DNA of 64,000 nucleotides from Ailurus styani (lineage: Eukaryota; Chordata; Mammalia; Carnivora; Ailuridae), in the NCBI GenBank assembly GCA_002007465.1, contig LNAC01000349.1, positions 63,454-127,453 on the forward strand. The letters are read 5' to 3'. The notes beneath the pieces are model-generated. The model had not been told where the DNA came from and did no database searches. It worked only from the letters and a program-made list of their open reading frames with translations. Both the position numbers and the translations under genes were made by a program. Positions 1 to 10,634 of the stretch are shown piece by piece (positions within the stretch are counted from its first letter, which is position 1; each line of letters starts with the position of its first letter).

Positions 1-1081
1 AAAGTTGATGCTTTGGAGCACTCTTTATTCAGTGGACTTGGTACATGCAGGGGGCCCGTGTTGGTCTTTTGAGGGAGAGGCACACTGGGCTGGCTGAGAA
101 ACAGACTTGCCCTTGTAAAGATGCCGCTGCCAAGCCTGGGTGGGGTGGGAGTTTCAGGGGGGCGGGCAGTGTTTAGTAAAGGGGACTTCAGCCTCCACTG
201 GAGGTGCTGTGTTTCTCTCTGAAGTCTGACTGTGCTGATGGGTATCGGGGGAGGAAGGGTGGTGGAGGAGGAAGATGGCATCACACCTCCCTCTTGTCCC
301 TGGGAGGGGAACTTGTGGCCACTGCTGTTCAGGAGGCCCTCACAGAAAAGCGAACAATCTCCTGTGTCCCAGGCTTTTGTCAGATCTGTGCCCTTAACCT
401 CTCTGTGCCCAAGCTGTCAGTGTGCCTGGTGCCACAGATCTCCGGTGTTTTATCTGTGGCTGGTGGCTGGGATTCAATACTCCAAATTTTAAAGGGCCTG
501 GAAAAATGTGAACCCTGGAGGAGAGCTCTTGAGGCAAGTCCAGCAGCGTCCTGTCTCAGAAAAACAGTTGCACAGTGTACACATGGTGGTTAGAGTCTAT
601 TGTGACACACTGAAAAGCTGCGACCAGATTATCTGCCGGCTGTGCACGCCTCTGTCCCCTGCTATTGAATGCCACTCAAGGACTCCCAGCTGGCCTTCTG
701 TCCTTGGGGTGCCAAAATACCCTCTTCCAAATGTACTCTGGGAATGGGAACAATCTTTCCCAGTGTGACCCAGGGGATCTCCTTACTGTGGCTTATTGTA
801 CCATCTCCTACCTGCTGCACTCTCTCCTGCTCTCTCCCTCTCCCTGACTTCACTCTGCAAAAAGGGTTCCCTTCTCTTCAGACCCTGTGGCTTTTGTCTC
901 CCCCAATTCATGACTCTGAACCTTGCATCTGCCATGTTCTCTCCTTCCAATGGTGCAGATTGCTTTCTTAATCCTCAGATCAATTTCCTAGTTATTCAAA
1001 ATAGTTTGATATTGATCTCGCTGTGTTCAAGGGACGAGACAAGCTCAGGGTCCCCCCACTAGTCTGCCATCTTACCTCCCC
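1..1081 (-). mobile_element. LINE-1 5'UTR, full 5' end, element continues past left edge
   Basis: Read on the minus strand from about 1081, the sequence opens with 'ggggaggtaagatggcagac', a typical carnivoran L1 5' start (purine-rich head followed by 'agatggc'). It continues through a purine-rich, G-rich leader towards position 1. No ORF1 is reached, so the rest of the element lies to the left of the window. The leader is GC-richer than its surroundings, as expected for an L1 internal promoter. It differs from the leader of the L1 at 32134, so it belongs to another 5'UTR lineage. The open frames here (for example 204-593 +) are accidental. The family call is from recognition of the head and of the general layout. 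Confidence 0.75.
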
Positions 1082-1289
1082 ACAAATGAGGTTTTAAAAG
1101 TCAGAGAGATAATCCTGTGAAATGTAACCTACTGGATCTTCCCTTCTGCCTTTCCCTTAGGTGATGATTTCATCTTTCACCAGTGTTGTATTCTTGTCTC
1201 TCATTCATAAGGAATTTACTCTTTCTCTGCATAATTTATTCACTCTTAAGGCTTCTCTATCACATTTATACTGATGCCTCCTAAAGATC

Positions 1290-2240
1290 TATCTCTATCC
1301 TTATCTCTAAGGTACAGAATAACTGTGCTAACTTCTACTGCATACTTCCACCTGATGACCAGAAATCAAAAAAATAGAATCTACCTTCTCACCCAATCCT
1401 ATCCCTTTTACAGTTTCACTTTCTCAGTTAATCATATCACTATCAGTGGTGCCCAAGATAAAAATTTAAGTAACTCTTGACATCTTTCATTCCTCAACCA
1501 CCATCATGTGTCCCTGCACATTAAAAACTCTCCTTTGCTTTTCAAAATCATGTGGATTACTATTTAAAAAGGGCTCTTAAAATTATCTTCTTTCCTCCAA
1601 CCTCCATATTTTCACTTGACTAATTTCTATTCTTCTTATTTTCTTGGGATTATTGCAACAGACCTAATTTTAAAAATTTACCTTCATTCCAATTTTTCTT
1701 CAAATTATTTTTTTACATTGCTGCTATATTGTGCAGTCATATCAATCACTTTCTCAAAAACTGTAGGAGAGTCCCTAAGCCTAACACAGATTTCTTCAAG
1801 CCTGACTTTTGGCTACTTTGCCACCGAGTTCCAGCAAGAACACTGTGGTCTGACCACACTGGATTTTTCACTGACCTTCAAATGCACTAGGTACGTCAGT
1901 GTACACGTTTTATGCATACTTTTTTTTTTTCCAGACTATAAAGTTCTCCTTCTATTCTTGTTTGCCCCTTTAAGTGCACTCATTATTCAAGACCTGGGTT
2001 AAAGGTCACATTTTCCTAAGCCTCTTTTTGCCTCAGTTGTGTGAATTAAAATTGTTGCCACTCTGTGGCAAAAATGTTGCAATATAATGCATTGTGGCTA
2101 TTTGTGTAAGTATCTGGTTTTAACACTTAACTTCTTAAAAATGGGTACCAGGTTTTATTCATCTTGAATTCCCTAGTAGCCAACACAGTATCAAACAAGG
2201 ATGAAAATTATGTTTACTGAAGTCAAGCTGAATTGAGTCA
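1290..2240 (+). mobile_element. LINE-2 3' portion
   Basis: Landmarks of L2 occur in the right order: 'ttattgcaacag' near 1651, 'ctcattattcaagacctggg' near 1979, 'ttttattcatcttgaattcc' near 2152, then 'cctagtagccaacacagtat' and a degenerate tail near 2235. Divergence is high, as expected for an element that stopped moving before the mammalian radiation. The 128-codon frame at 1616-2002 is a chance frame in this element. Confidence 0.6.
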
Positions 2241-3669
2241 ACATCTATGAGTAGTGGGAGTCACTTAATAAAGCTGAAAGAAAGGATTGGGAATGAAGAC
2301 ATTAGCTAAGGTCATTAGAATATTCATGTTTTCCAAGTTTCTTGTACAGAGAAGGTAACTCACAGAAAGTGATGACATGGAGGAGGTAAGAAGAGGAAAA
2401 ACAGAATCCAGTGAAGACTACAGAAGAAAAGCAGCTAGTGAAGTAAGAGCACCAGGAAAGAAAGTTGCACTAAACACAGTTCACTGGAAGGAATCCTCAG
2501 AAAGATTTAATATCTTCTTTTTTTTTTTCATTTTTGCCAAGTCCCATAACCTAGATCATCTTATTCTAAAGGATAATTTTCTCCATCCTCCCAAATGAAA
2601 ATATGTAAATGGCACCCAGATGTTTTAGGATTATCATCCTTTTAATTATTTCCTTAATGCAATCTTTAGGAGATTATAAATAACATAAATTTACTTTCCG
2701 TTTGCTTATTTGCTTACTAAATCAGCTGTTAACTCAAGTACATGGTGATCAGTAGCACTGTGTTTGTACTATATTTGCTTGCTGATGGTTGCAAACTTAT
2801 TCTTTTGCTAATAAATGGGTCTTTTATCTAATTGATAATATCTCTGTCCCATTAAAATTTGGATCGATAGACATAAGTTCCTTTCTGAGTTTAAAGTTTA
2901 CTTTTATTGCTTTTATTATCTATCCAATGGTATGTGAAGCAAACAAAATAACAGGTTGAAAAAGTGCCCTAATAATTTTCCTACAATTTGCCTTCTCTGC
3001 ATACTCTAAAATTTTTAGGGGTCCTGGTTAATATTAACAGCTCTAATTCTAGTTGATATGTAAGAATGTCAGAAATCATATTCAAGGATAAACTTAGTGT
3101 ATTGTTTGACTTTAAAGCTGACATATTATTCAGACATTCTTCATAAAGTCAACTTAAAAATCTTATAGATGTGATCCTATGCTCCTCATTTCCCTTAATA
3201 ACCAAGTAAGGTCTATAGGCTGAGATTGCTTTTAATTGTCCTGAGGAGATTCTTACTGGGAAAAGACTTGTTTATTTTAGGAGGTCATGTGTTCTTCAGC
3301 CTTCAGACCATTTCCTACTGGCCCCCAAACTGAGAAATAGTAGTCTCTATTATGACTCACCTGATTCGTCCACAACTGAGGCCTATTTAAAAAGATTAGA
3401 AGCCTATTCTAAATGCCTGGGTGATATCTACCAAAGAAACTGTCAATGAACTATTCTCAAGAAGTATCTCAACACAGCCCATCTCCAGTCTCATCCTTTG
3501 CAGAAATCCCTCCTCTGCAAACATGAGTAAAGAGATTACTGGTGTTGAATTGTGATTGTACCATCTGATTTTCCTCTACTCCTGCTCTTGCTGCTTAAAA
3601 TGGACTTTCCCTTTGTTTAACTATTCATCTTTAAAAGCTCTGGTTTTTTCCCTGAAAAGTTGAGTTTAT
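2241..3669. other. Unassigned AT-rich sequence
   Basis: I recognise no repeat family, gene or RNA here. It is low-GC with no long open frame. Very old degraded repeats cannot be excluded by eye. Confidence 0.5.
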
Positions 3670-3741
3670 TTTTTATTTTTTTAATTAACATATAATATGT
3701 TATTTGTTTCAGAGGTACCTATCTATGATTCATCAGTCTTA
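3670..3741 (-). mobile_element. LINE-1 3'-end fragment
   Basis: 'tttttaattaacatataata' followed by 'tgttatttgtttcagaggta' is the complement of the carnivoran L1 3' terminus; the same motif ends the L1 at 39300-39330 on the plus strand. Only about 70 bp remain, consistent with a severely 5'-truncated insertion. Confidence 0.7.
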
Positions 3742-4018
3742 TCCACTATTCATCTTTAAGAAAGGAAGAAAACATAGAACAAATAGACAACACAACTGAA
3801 ATAACACCATGTATAAGCAGATACCACATTCTTTTGGGTAGAGAATTTCATTTTTTAAAAGTAGTTTTAACTATGTCTTTATTTACTTCTTACAGGCTCC
3901 AATATGATTTTAGTGTTCAGTGAATAAGTCTGATACTGATATTCATGAAAATGAGTATTGTATTTTATATAACTACAGCAGAAGAGCACTCTGTTCATCT
4001 GAAAGAACAAAAATTCAG

Positions 4019-4221
4019 GGCGCCTGGGTGGCTCAGTGGGTTAAAGCCTCTGCCTTTGGCTCAGGTCATGATCCTAGGGTCCTGGGATCGAGGCCCACAT
4101 CGGGCTCTCTGCTCGGCAGGGAGCCTGCTTCCTCCTCTCTCTCTGCCTGCCTCTCTGCCTACTTGTAATCTCTCTCTCTCTCTCTCTCTCTCTGTCAAAT
4201 GAATAAATAAAATCTTTAAAA
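4019..4221 (+). mobile_element. CAN-SINE (tRNA-derived, mustelid-type)
   Basis: Complete element: head 'gcgcctgggtggctcagtgg', body with 'ggctcaggtcatgatcctag', a (CT)n block, and an 'aataaataaaatctttaaaa' tail. It is flanked by the target-site duplication 'aaaaattcag' (4009-4018 and 4222-4231). The tRNA-like head carries an internal Pol III promoter in intact family members. Confidence 0.95.
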
Positions 4222-4559
4222 AAAAATTCAGCAAGTCCAAAATAACAGCAATAATAACAATTTCCTTTTCTCAAATAAAATTTTCCCCATAAGTTTCACT
4301 GAATACCATAGCATCCAAATTCTGAATCCCTTAGAAATACTGTCATTTGATTCCTATGTATCCATGCATACATGCATATATTTTACTCAGATGACAAATC
4401 ACATTAATTTTTTGTTGCTTTATTTTTATTTTTTCAATGGCAAAAAATGATAAAATTGTAATGTTGTAACAGTGCCTTTTCACTCCTTGCCACTTCATTT
4501 CTACCTTCCTCCTTAATGAGAACCATTGTTCAAGACTAACCTAGAATATTTTTTCTAGA

Positions 4560-5230
4560 TTATTTTTAATGCATCACAAATATACCTATCTTCATACACG
4601 TCTTAATTTAATAAACAGAATCCTATTAAAGACATATTTCTGTGACTTTCACATAACTGTACATCTTAGCGATATCTCTATGGCAATATGAACACATCCA
4701 TCACCTTCTTTGTAATGGCTACATAGTACTAAATAATCTAAATATACCATAAATTATTTAATCTTACCTTTATTAATGAATGTTCAGTAAACATCCATTT
4801 TTTTTACTGCTTATAACAATGACAAAATGAGTATGTTTGGATATGAGTTTGTGCCCACGCATGACTATTTCTCTAGCACGGAGTCTAAACATGGAATTGC
4901 TAGGTCAAAGGTTATGTGTGTTCTAGAAAATTGCCTTTCAAAAACATTTGTGCCAATTTACATTTCTACCAACACTGGAAGATAATACTTGCTTCCTCAC
5001 GAACACATCAAAACAAAATTTTCAATCTTTCAAAAAATAATTTTTCCCACCTGATGAACAAAAATTGGTATTATTTTGCTTTAATTTGCATTTCTGTGGT
5101 TTTTAATACAGCTTGACATTTTTCTTCACAAAGCTTATTGGCCATTTGTATTTTTCTATGTATTTGTCCATTTTTACTAGTTTATTTGTTTTCCCTTTCA
5201 CTATATAAGATCTCCTTATAATTACAAACC
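4560..5230 (-). mobile_element. Ancient LINE-1/HAL1-type ORF2 3' region
   Basis: Read in complement it matches the C-terminal ORF2 part of old L1 elements: 'aatggctacatagtactaaa', 'ggaattgctaggtcaaaggt' and 'ccaatttacatttctaccaa' are diverged forms of well-known antisense L1 phrases. Heavily mutated, no usable frame. Confidence 0.65.
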
Positions 5231-5485
5231 CATCTTGTCATACATGTTACATGTATTTTGAAAGCTCAAAATAAATAATATCAATAACAATAAGAGTTAT
5301 AATTATAGTGCAATAACTCATTTGTGTAAAAAGCAGGTTTTTTGAGTCAGCATACCTAGCTTGTCAGAAGTCTGAAGTCTGTCAGTGCAAATCAAGTCTG
5401 TCCAGGTCTTGGCCACAGTTTGTTGCACTTGGTGTCTGTTTTCTGCTCTAACTCAAATGCCCATGGGAAATATTTGGAACCTGAG

Positions 5486-6015
5486 TGTGATGGTTAATTT
5501 TATGTGTTAGTTTGACTAGATCACAAGGTACCCAGATACTTGGCTAAACATTTTTCAGTGTGTCTGTGAGAATGTTTCTGAATGAGATGAACATTTAATT
5601 CAGTAAACTGAGTAAAGCAAATTGCCCTCCCCAGTGTGAGTGGACATCATCCAATCAGATGAGGGCCTGAATAGAGCAAAAAAGTGGGGTAAAGAAGGAT
5701 TAGCTCTCTGCCTGAGGGCATACACTAGGACCTCAGTCTCCTGTACTCAGACCAGAATTTACCAGGGGTTTCCCTCATTCTTGGGCCTTTGGACTTGGAG
5801 TGAGGCTTACACTACTGGCTCCCCTGGTTCTCAGGCCTTTGGGCTTGAATTAGAATTACACCAAAGGACTTCCTGGGCCTCCAGCTTACAGATGTCAAAT
5901 TGTGGGATTTCTCAGCCTCCATGATCTCATGAGCTAATTCTGTATAATAAAACTCTTTCTCTCTGTATACATATACATCTAATTGGTTCTTCTTTGGAAA
6001 ACCCTGACTGATACA
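5486..6015 (+). mobile_element. Solo LTR, ERVL-MaLR (MLT1-like)
   Basis: Begins 'tgtgatggttaattttatgt' and ends 'accctgactgataca', giving TG...CA ends. Internal phrases such as 'catcatccaatcagatgagg' and 'ggatttctcagcctccatga', with a polyadenylation region 'taataaaactc', are characteristic of MaLR LTRs. No internal region or second LTR is present, so this is a solo LTR. The five flanking bases on each side no longer match well, as expected for an old insertion. Confidence 0.8.
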
Positions 6016-6330
6016 CTATCGCTAGGTAAATCTAGCAGGAAATGCCAGCAATTCCAGAGGTCTCCTAATTGGCTGACACTAGTAACATTATCTTGCTCAG
6101 TGGAGACTGGACTGAAAAAATATAAGGGAAACTGAATACTGGGAACCTGCCTTCGGTATACCATTTCCTAGGAGAAGTTTCTTCTTCCCTGACTAGCTCT
6201 ACTATTCCCTTCATGTTCACCTCCTTCTTCTTGCAGATGATATTAAGGGCTTTTGTCTGAAACCACCTGAAAATGGACCAAAGAGACGATAGAAGCCAAT
6301 GTCCAAATGTGTTAAACCCCAAATCATGTC
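6016..6330. other. Unassigned sequence
   Basis: No repeat, gene or RNA recognised between the MaLR LTR and the next L1 fragment. Confidence 0.5.
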
Positions 6331-8640
6331 ATCGCACCTATTATAATTGCTGTGTCTTTCCCATTTATCCATTCATCTGTTGATGTACATCTGGGTTGTT
6401 TTCTGTTTGTAGCTATTACAAATACAGCTACTATAAATATTTAGTTCTTTCTGAGAATATATGCTTTAATTTCTCTTGAGGAAATGTCTATGACTGGAAT
6501 AGCTGGATCATGAGGTTGATGTATATATACCTTATTTAGAGACTGCCAAACTTCTCTCTAAAACTGTTGTAGTATTTTATATTCCCATCAGTAGTGTACG
6601 AGAGTTCCATTTTGTCTCTATCTTGGCAAACATTTGGCATTTTGTCTTTTAGTCTGTTTGTTCATTTTTAATTTTAGCCATTCTAGTGGTTCTGAATGGT
6701 ATTGCAGTTTAGTTGGCATTTCCCTAATGACTAATGATGAGCCAATTTTCATATGCTTATTTGCTATCTATATATCTTTTTTTTCTTTTTTTTTTAACTA
6801 ACATATAATGTATTATTTGCCCCAGGGGCACAGGTCTGTGAATCATCAGGCTTACATACTTCACAGCACTCACCACAGCACAAACCCTCCCCAATGTCCT
6901 TAACCCAGCCACCCTATCCCTACCCCCGCCCCTGCCCCAGTAATCCTCAGTTTGTTTCGTGATTAAGTCTCATGGCTTGTCTCCTTCCCATTTATCTTCT
7001 TTTATTTAAAAGAAATACTTAAAATATTTCTAATTTTTTAAAATAAATATCTTTAATTTTTAAAAAATCAAGTTGTTCGTTTTCTTAAGTTTTAAGATTT
7101 CTTTATATACTCCAGAAACAAAATCTTGTTGGATACATGTTTGCAAATACATTTTTCTCAGTTTGTGGCATAACTTTTCATTCTTTTAACATGGATTTTC
7201 AAAGAGCAGTAATTAATTTTAATTGAATCCAATTTATTAATTTGTTCTTTTATGGATTGTGCAAACGTTTGACATTAGGCAAACGTCATATCTAAGATGT
7301 TTGCCCAACTCAAGGTCACAGAGATTTCTCTCCTATGCTTTCTTCTACAAGTTTTATAGTTTTAGATTTTATGCTGTGATTCATAATGAGTTAAAATTTA
7401 TCTATGCTATGAGGTATCAATAGAGGTTCATCATTTTAGATTTGGATAGCAATTGTTCTAGCACCATTGGTCAAAAAAAAAAACATTCTCTAGTGAAGTT
7501 CTCTTGTATCTTTATTGAAAATCTGGTCATTATAGAAATATGGATTTTTTTTCTTGGACTCTACTGTGTTATACTAATCTATTTGTCTAACTTTGTGCCA
7601 GTATCATAATCTTTTAGTTATTGTAGGTTTATAATTAGAATCTTAAGTCCTCCAACTTCTGGTCTCCAAACTTTTAAAATTTGTTTTATGCTTTCTAAGC
7701 CTTTGCATTTTATAATCAGTCTGGCTTAGGATTTTGTTGGAATTGTATTAAATTAATAGGTCAAGTTGGGAAAAGTCATATTTTAATAATAAAAAACCTT
7801 CTGAGATGTAAATATAGTATGTTTCTTCATTATTTAGGTCTTTTTAAAATTTCCCTCAGTTTTTTAGTGGACAGGTCTTTCATATCTGTACATATCTACA
7901 GTTGACCTCTGTCAGGCTGAGAAAGATCCTTATACAAGCTTCCTGAGAGTTTTTACCAGGAGTAGATGTTAGATTTTGCTGACTACCCTTTCTACTTTTC
8001 TGCATTAATCATATTTTTTTTCTTTTTTAGTCTGTTAATATGGTGATTGATTTTAAAATGCTATGTCAACCTACATTCCTGGGATAAACCTCACTTAAAC
8101 TATTATCCTTTTTATATTCCACTCGACTAGAATTCACTAAAATTTTAAGAATTTTTTCATCTACATTCATGAGAGATATTAGTCTATTATTTCATCTTTG
8201 GTAGCACCTTTATTAATATCTTTCTGGCTTTGGTAGCAGCATATTGGTAGCTCTCATACATCTCCCTCTTTTCCATAATTGGCAGTATTTCTTCACTAAT
8301 TCATGGCATAATTTCACAGGAAAGCCACTGGCCGTAAGTTTTCTTTGTGGGAAGGTTGCTAAATATAAATTAAAAGAATTTCTCTAATAGATATATCTAA
8401 CTTAGGTTTGATAGTTTCTATCCTCAGAGATTTTGTCTAATATCTCTGATTTGAGATTATTGGCATGATTTCATTCTTAATTTACACTTATTATCTTTTT
8501 AATATACATAGAACCTTCAGTTTTGTCACCTCTCTAATTTTTGATATTGGTAACTTGTGCCTTTCCTGGTCAGTCTGGCTAATTTTATGTTGTTTCCCTC
8601 TTGTACAGGTATATTAATATTCTACTATATAGAATTTAAG
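6331..8640 (-). mobile_element. Ancient LINE-1 (L1M) ORF2, 3' part
   Basis: The complement runs from the end of ORF2 (near 6370, 'ccatttatccattcatctgt') back towards the segment between endonuclease and reverse transcriptase (near 8550-8600). Interrupted at 6783-7015 by the 3' end of a younger L1. It meets a plus-strand L1 segment head to head near 8640, which may mark one insertion with an inverted 5' part. Confidence 0.75.
6786..7012 (-). mobile_element. Younger LINE-1 3'UTR fragment inserted in L1M
   Basis: The complement carries the carnivoran L1 3'UTR seen again at 39100-39330: 'taagcctgatgattcacaga', the 'acattggggagggtttgtgc' type segment and the 'aacatataatgtattatttg' terminus. Much less diverged than the L1M around it, hence a later, 5'-truncated insertion. 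Confidence 0.85.
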
Positions 8641-9640
8641 GGAAATATTATTAGAGATAAATATTTTATTTTTAATGATTTATAAATTTATCACAATTCT
8701 AAATATGTTTGCAGCTAATATCATGAAGCTAAAACTAACAGAATAAAATGCAAATCTATAACGCATGACAAATTCCCAATCAAGTAAGGAAATAAAAACA
8801 CACATTTCAGAGTAACTAATAGAATAAAAAGTCAGTAGACATATAGAAAACCTGAACACCAAAGGTTTATATATAACACCTTAGACCTATATAAACCTAC
8901 ATATATCCAGAAACTTCTAAATGCACACTTTTTAAAAATCAGTTACTAAAAAGTGACTACATGCTTGTCCACAAAGGAGGAATTAATGAAATTATAAGTG
9001 CTTTTATTTGGGAAAGATTTGGTTTTGGAAATCTTGGAAAAGATTTCCAAATCCAAAAGATTTGGAAAGATTTGAAATTATAATTGCTTTTTTTCATAGA
9101 GCAAATCAATAACAAAACATAACAGGAATTTACCTGTACTTTGGAAAATTAAATAAATTTTAAACAATAAAGAGTTTAAAGTAGACATCATAATTAAAAT
9201 ATAAAGTACTTTAAATGGAATATTAATTAATATATGATATCTCAAAACTTGTGAGGCCAGCTGAAGTTAAACTTAGAAGGAAACTTATAGCATTAAAATA
9301 TATAAAAAGGCTAAAAAAAATCTGTTCTAACTATCCATCTTAAAAATTCATAACAGCACTAATTTAAACCAAAAGAAGGTTGAAAGGAGGAAATAAAATT
9401 GTGAGAAGATTTTAAAATAGAAAACAAACACACCATAGAGAAGATCAACTAAGTTGACAAATGACTGTTAATTGAAAATATCAATAAATTAATAAAACTT
9501 TAAAGAAACTCATCCCAATAAAAAAGAAGACAGAAATAACTAATATCAAGTCAAGAAGGCAGGCAAATTACTAAAGATAAACAGTCATAAGAACTACTCT
9601 AGGTTAGGATGGAATAACAGGAACTGCATTTACCTTCCTG
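8641..9640 (+). mobile_element. Ancient LINE-1 (L1M) ORF2, endonuclease to linker region
   Basis: 'aaattataattgc', 'gaaacttatagcattaaaat' and 'agaaataactaatatcaagt' follow the order of the L1 ORF2 region after the endonuclease. No frame survives. Its right limit in ORF2 coordinates lies about where the adjoining minus-strand segment (6331-8640) begins, as expected of a twin-primed insertion. Confidence 0.6.
9018..9057. repeat. Inverted repeat, 18-bp arms, 4-bp spacer
   Basis: Arms 'tttggttttggaaatctt' (9018-9035) and 'aagatttccaaatccaaa' (9040-9057) are complementary at 17 of 18 positions around the spacer 'ggaa'. Lies inside degenerate L1M; probably a local mutation product. Confidence 0.85.
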
Positions 9641-9827
9641 TATGAAACAGCCAAGAAATACATGAAAAAAAATGTTTTACAAAACACTGTACATTTATAC
9701 ACTCAGCTACCATATGACTTAGCCTTTCTACTCCTAGCTACTGAACCAAAAAAAAAAAAAAACAGAAAGAAAACCCTGTTTTTTCCAAAGATCTGTACAC
9801 AAATATTTGTAGTACTTTTATGTGTGA
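9641..9827 (+). mobile_element. Ancient LINE-1 ORF2 C-terminal fragment
   Basis: 'taccatatgacttagccttt' and 'gtacacaaatatttgtagta' are diverged versions of ORF2 3' phrases found at 38690-38790 and 11585-11690. Short and fully degenerate. Confidence 0.55.
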
Positions 9828-10085
9828 GAGCCAACACCGAGGAAACACAAGAGGTGAGATCTACAACTGTTTAAGCTCAGTGCTCTGAGTAAGCTTCCAG
9901 GTCACAGTGGAAGAAGGAACACCCATGTGGAAGCTGGTGGACCCCAGGAGTGGAGAGGATCCAGAGATCCATGAACTGAAGTCTCAAGACAGAATACCAG
10001 AGAGAAAAGAGCAGCACAAAGGAAGAACTCCAGAGATCGAGAGAGGACACCACAAGTATCCGGAAGATAGAAATTAAGGGAGACA
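9828..10085. other. Unclassified GC-richer block between L1 fragments
   Basis: About 260 bp, distinctly GC-richer than its L1 neighbours ('ggaagctggtggaccccagg'). It separates an ORF2 C-terminal piece from an ORF2 middle piece. I recognise no family; it could be an LTR, an L1 5'UTR piece or unique sequence. Confidence 0.35.
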
Positions 10086-10233
10086 GACCTAAATAAATGG
10101 AGATAGACACAGTGTGTTCATAAGTTAGAACAATTAATATTGTTAAGATGTCAATTTTTCCTAAATTTACCTACAGATTAACATAATCTCAATGAAAATC
10201 CTAGCAGTCATTTTTTTTAAGAAATAGACAATT

Positions 10234-10436
10234 GATTTTATTTTATTTTATTTTATTTTTTAAGATTTTATTTATTTATTTGACAGAGAGAAAGAGATCA
10301 CAAGCAGGCAGAGAGAGAGGGAGAAGCAGGCTCCCCGATGAGCAGGGAGCCCAATGTGGGGCTCGATCCCAGGACCCTGAGATCATGACCTGAGCTGAAG
10401 GCAGAGGCTTAACCCACTGAGCCACCCAGGCGCCCC
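10234..10436 (-). mobile_element. CAN-SINE
   Basis: Complement of the CAN-SINE: tail (ttttatttta)n and 'aagattttatttatttattt' on the left, head 'ctgagccacccaggcgcccc' on the right. Target-site duplication 'gacaatt' at 10227-10233 and 10437-10443. Confidence 0.93.
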
Positions 10437-10463
10437 GACAATTAACTTTAAAATTCATATGGA

Positions 10464-10634
10464 GGGGTGCCTGGGTGGCTCAGTCAGTTAGCATCTGACT
10501 TCAGCTCAGGTCATGATCTCCTCATCCTGGGATCAAGCCCCACATCTGGCTCCCACTCAGTGGGGAGCCTGTCTTCTCTTTCTGCCCCTCCTCTCTGCTC
10601 ATGCTCTCTCACTCCCAAATAAATAAATAAAATC
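10464..10634 (+). mobile_element. CAN-SINE, older 'cagtcagttagcatctgact' subfamily
   Basis: Head 'ggggtgcctgggtggctcag' and tail 'aataaataaataaaatc'. The target-site duplication 'tttaaaattcatatgga' (10447-10463, one mismatch at 10635-10651) shows an independent event 27 bp from the preceding SINE and in the opposite orientation. The head variant is a more widely shared carnivoran form than the mustelid-type copies. Confidence 0.93.

Noticed and set aside
1616..2002. 128-codon frame
   Set aside because: Falls inside a LINE-2 3' region, in a stretch with L2 landmarks and no coding domain.
4019..4221. tRNA-like head as a functional tRNA gene
   Set aside because: It is the tRNA-derived promoter part of a SINE with a CT-rich body and A-tail; no full cloverleaf or CCA-side arm.
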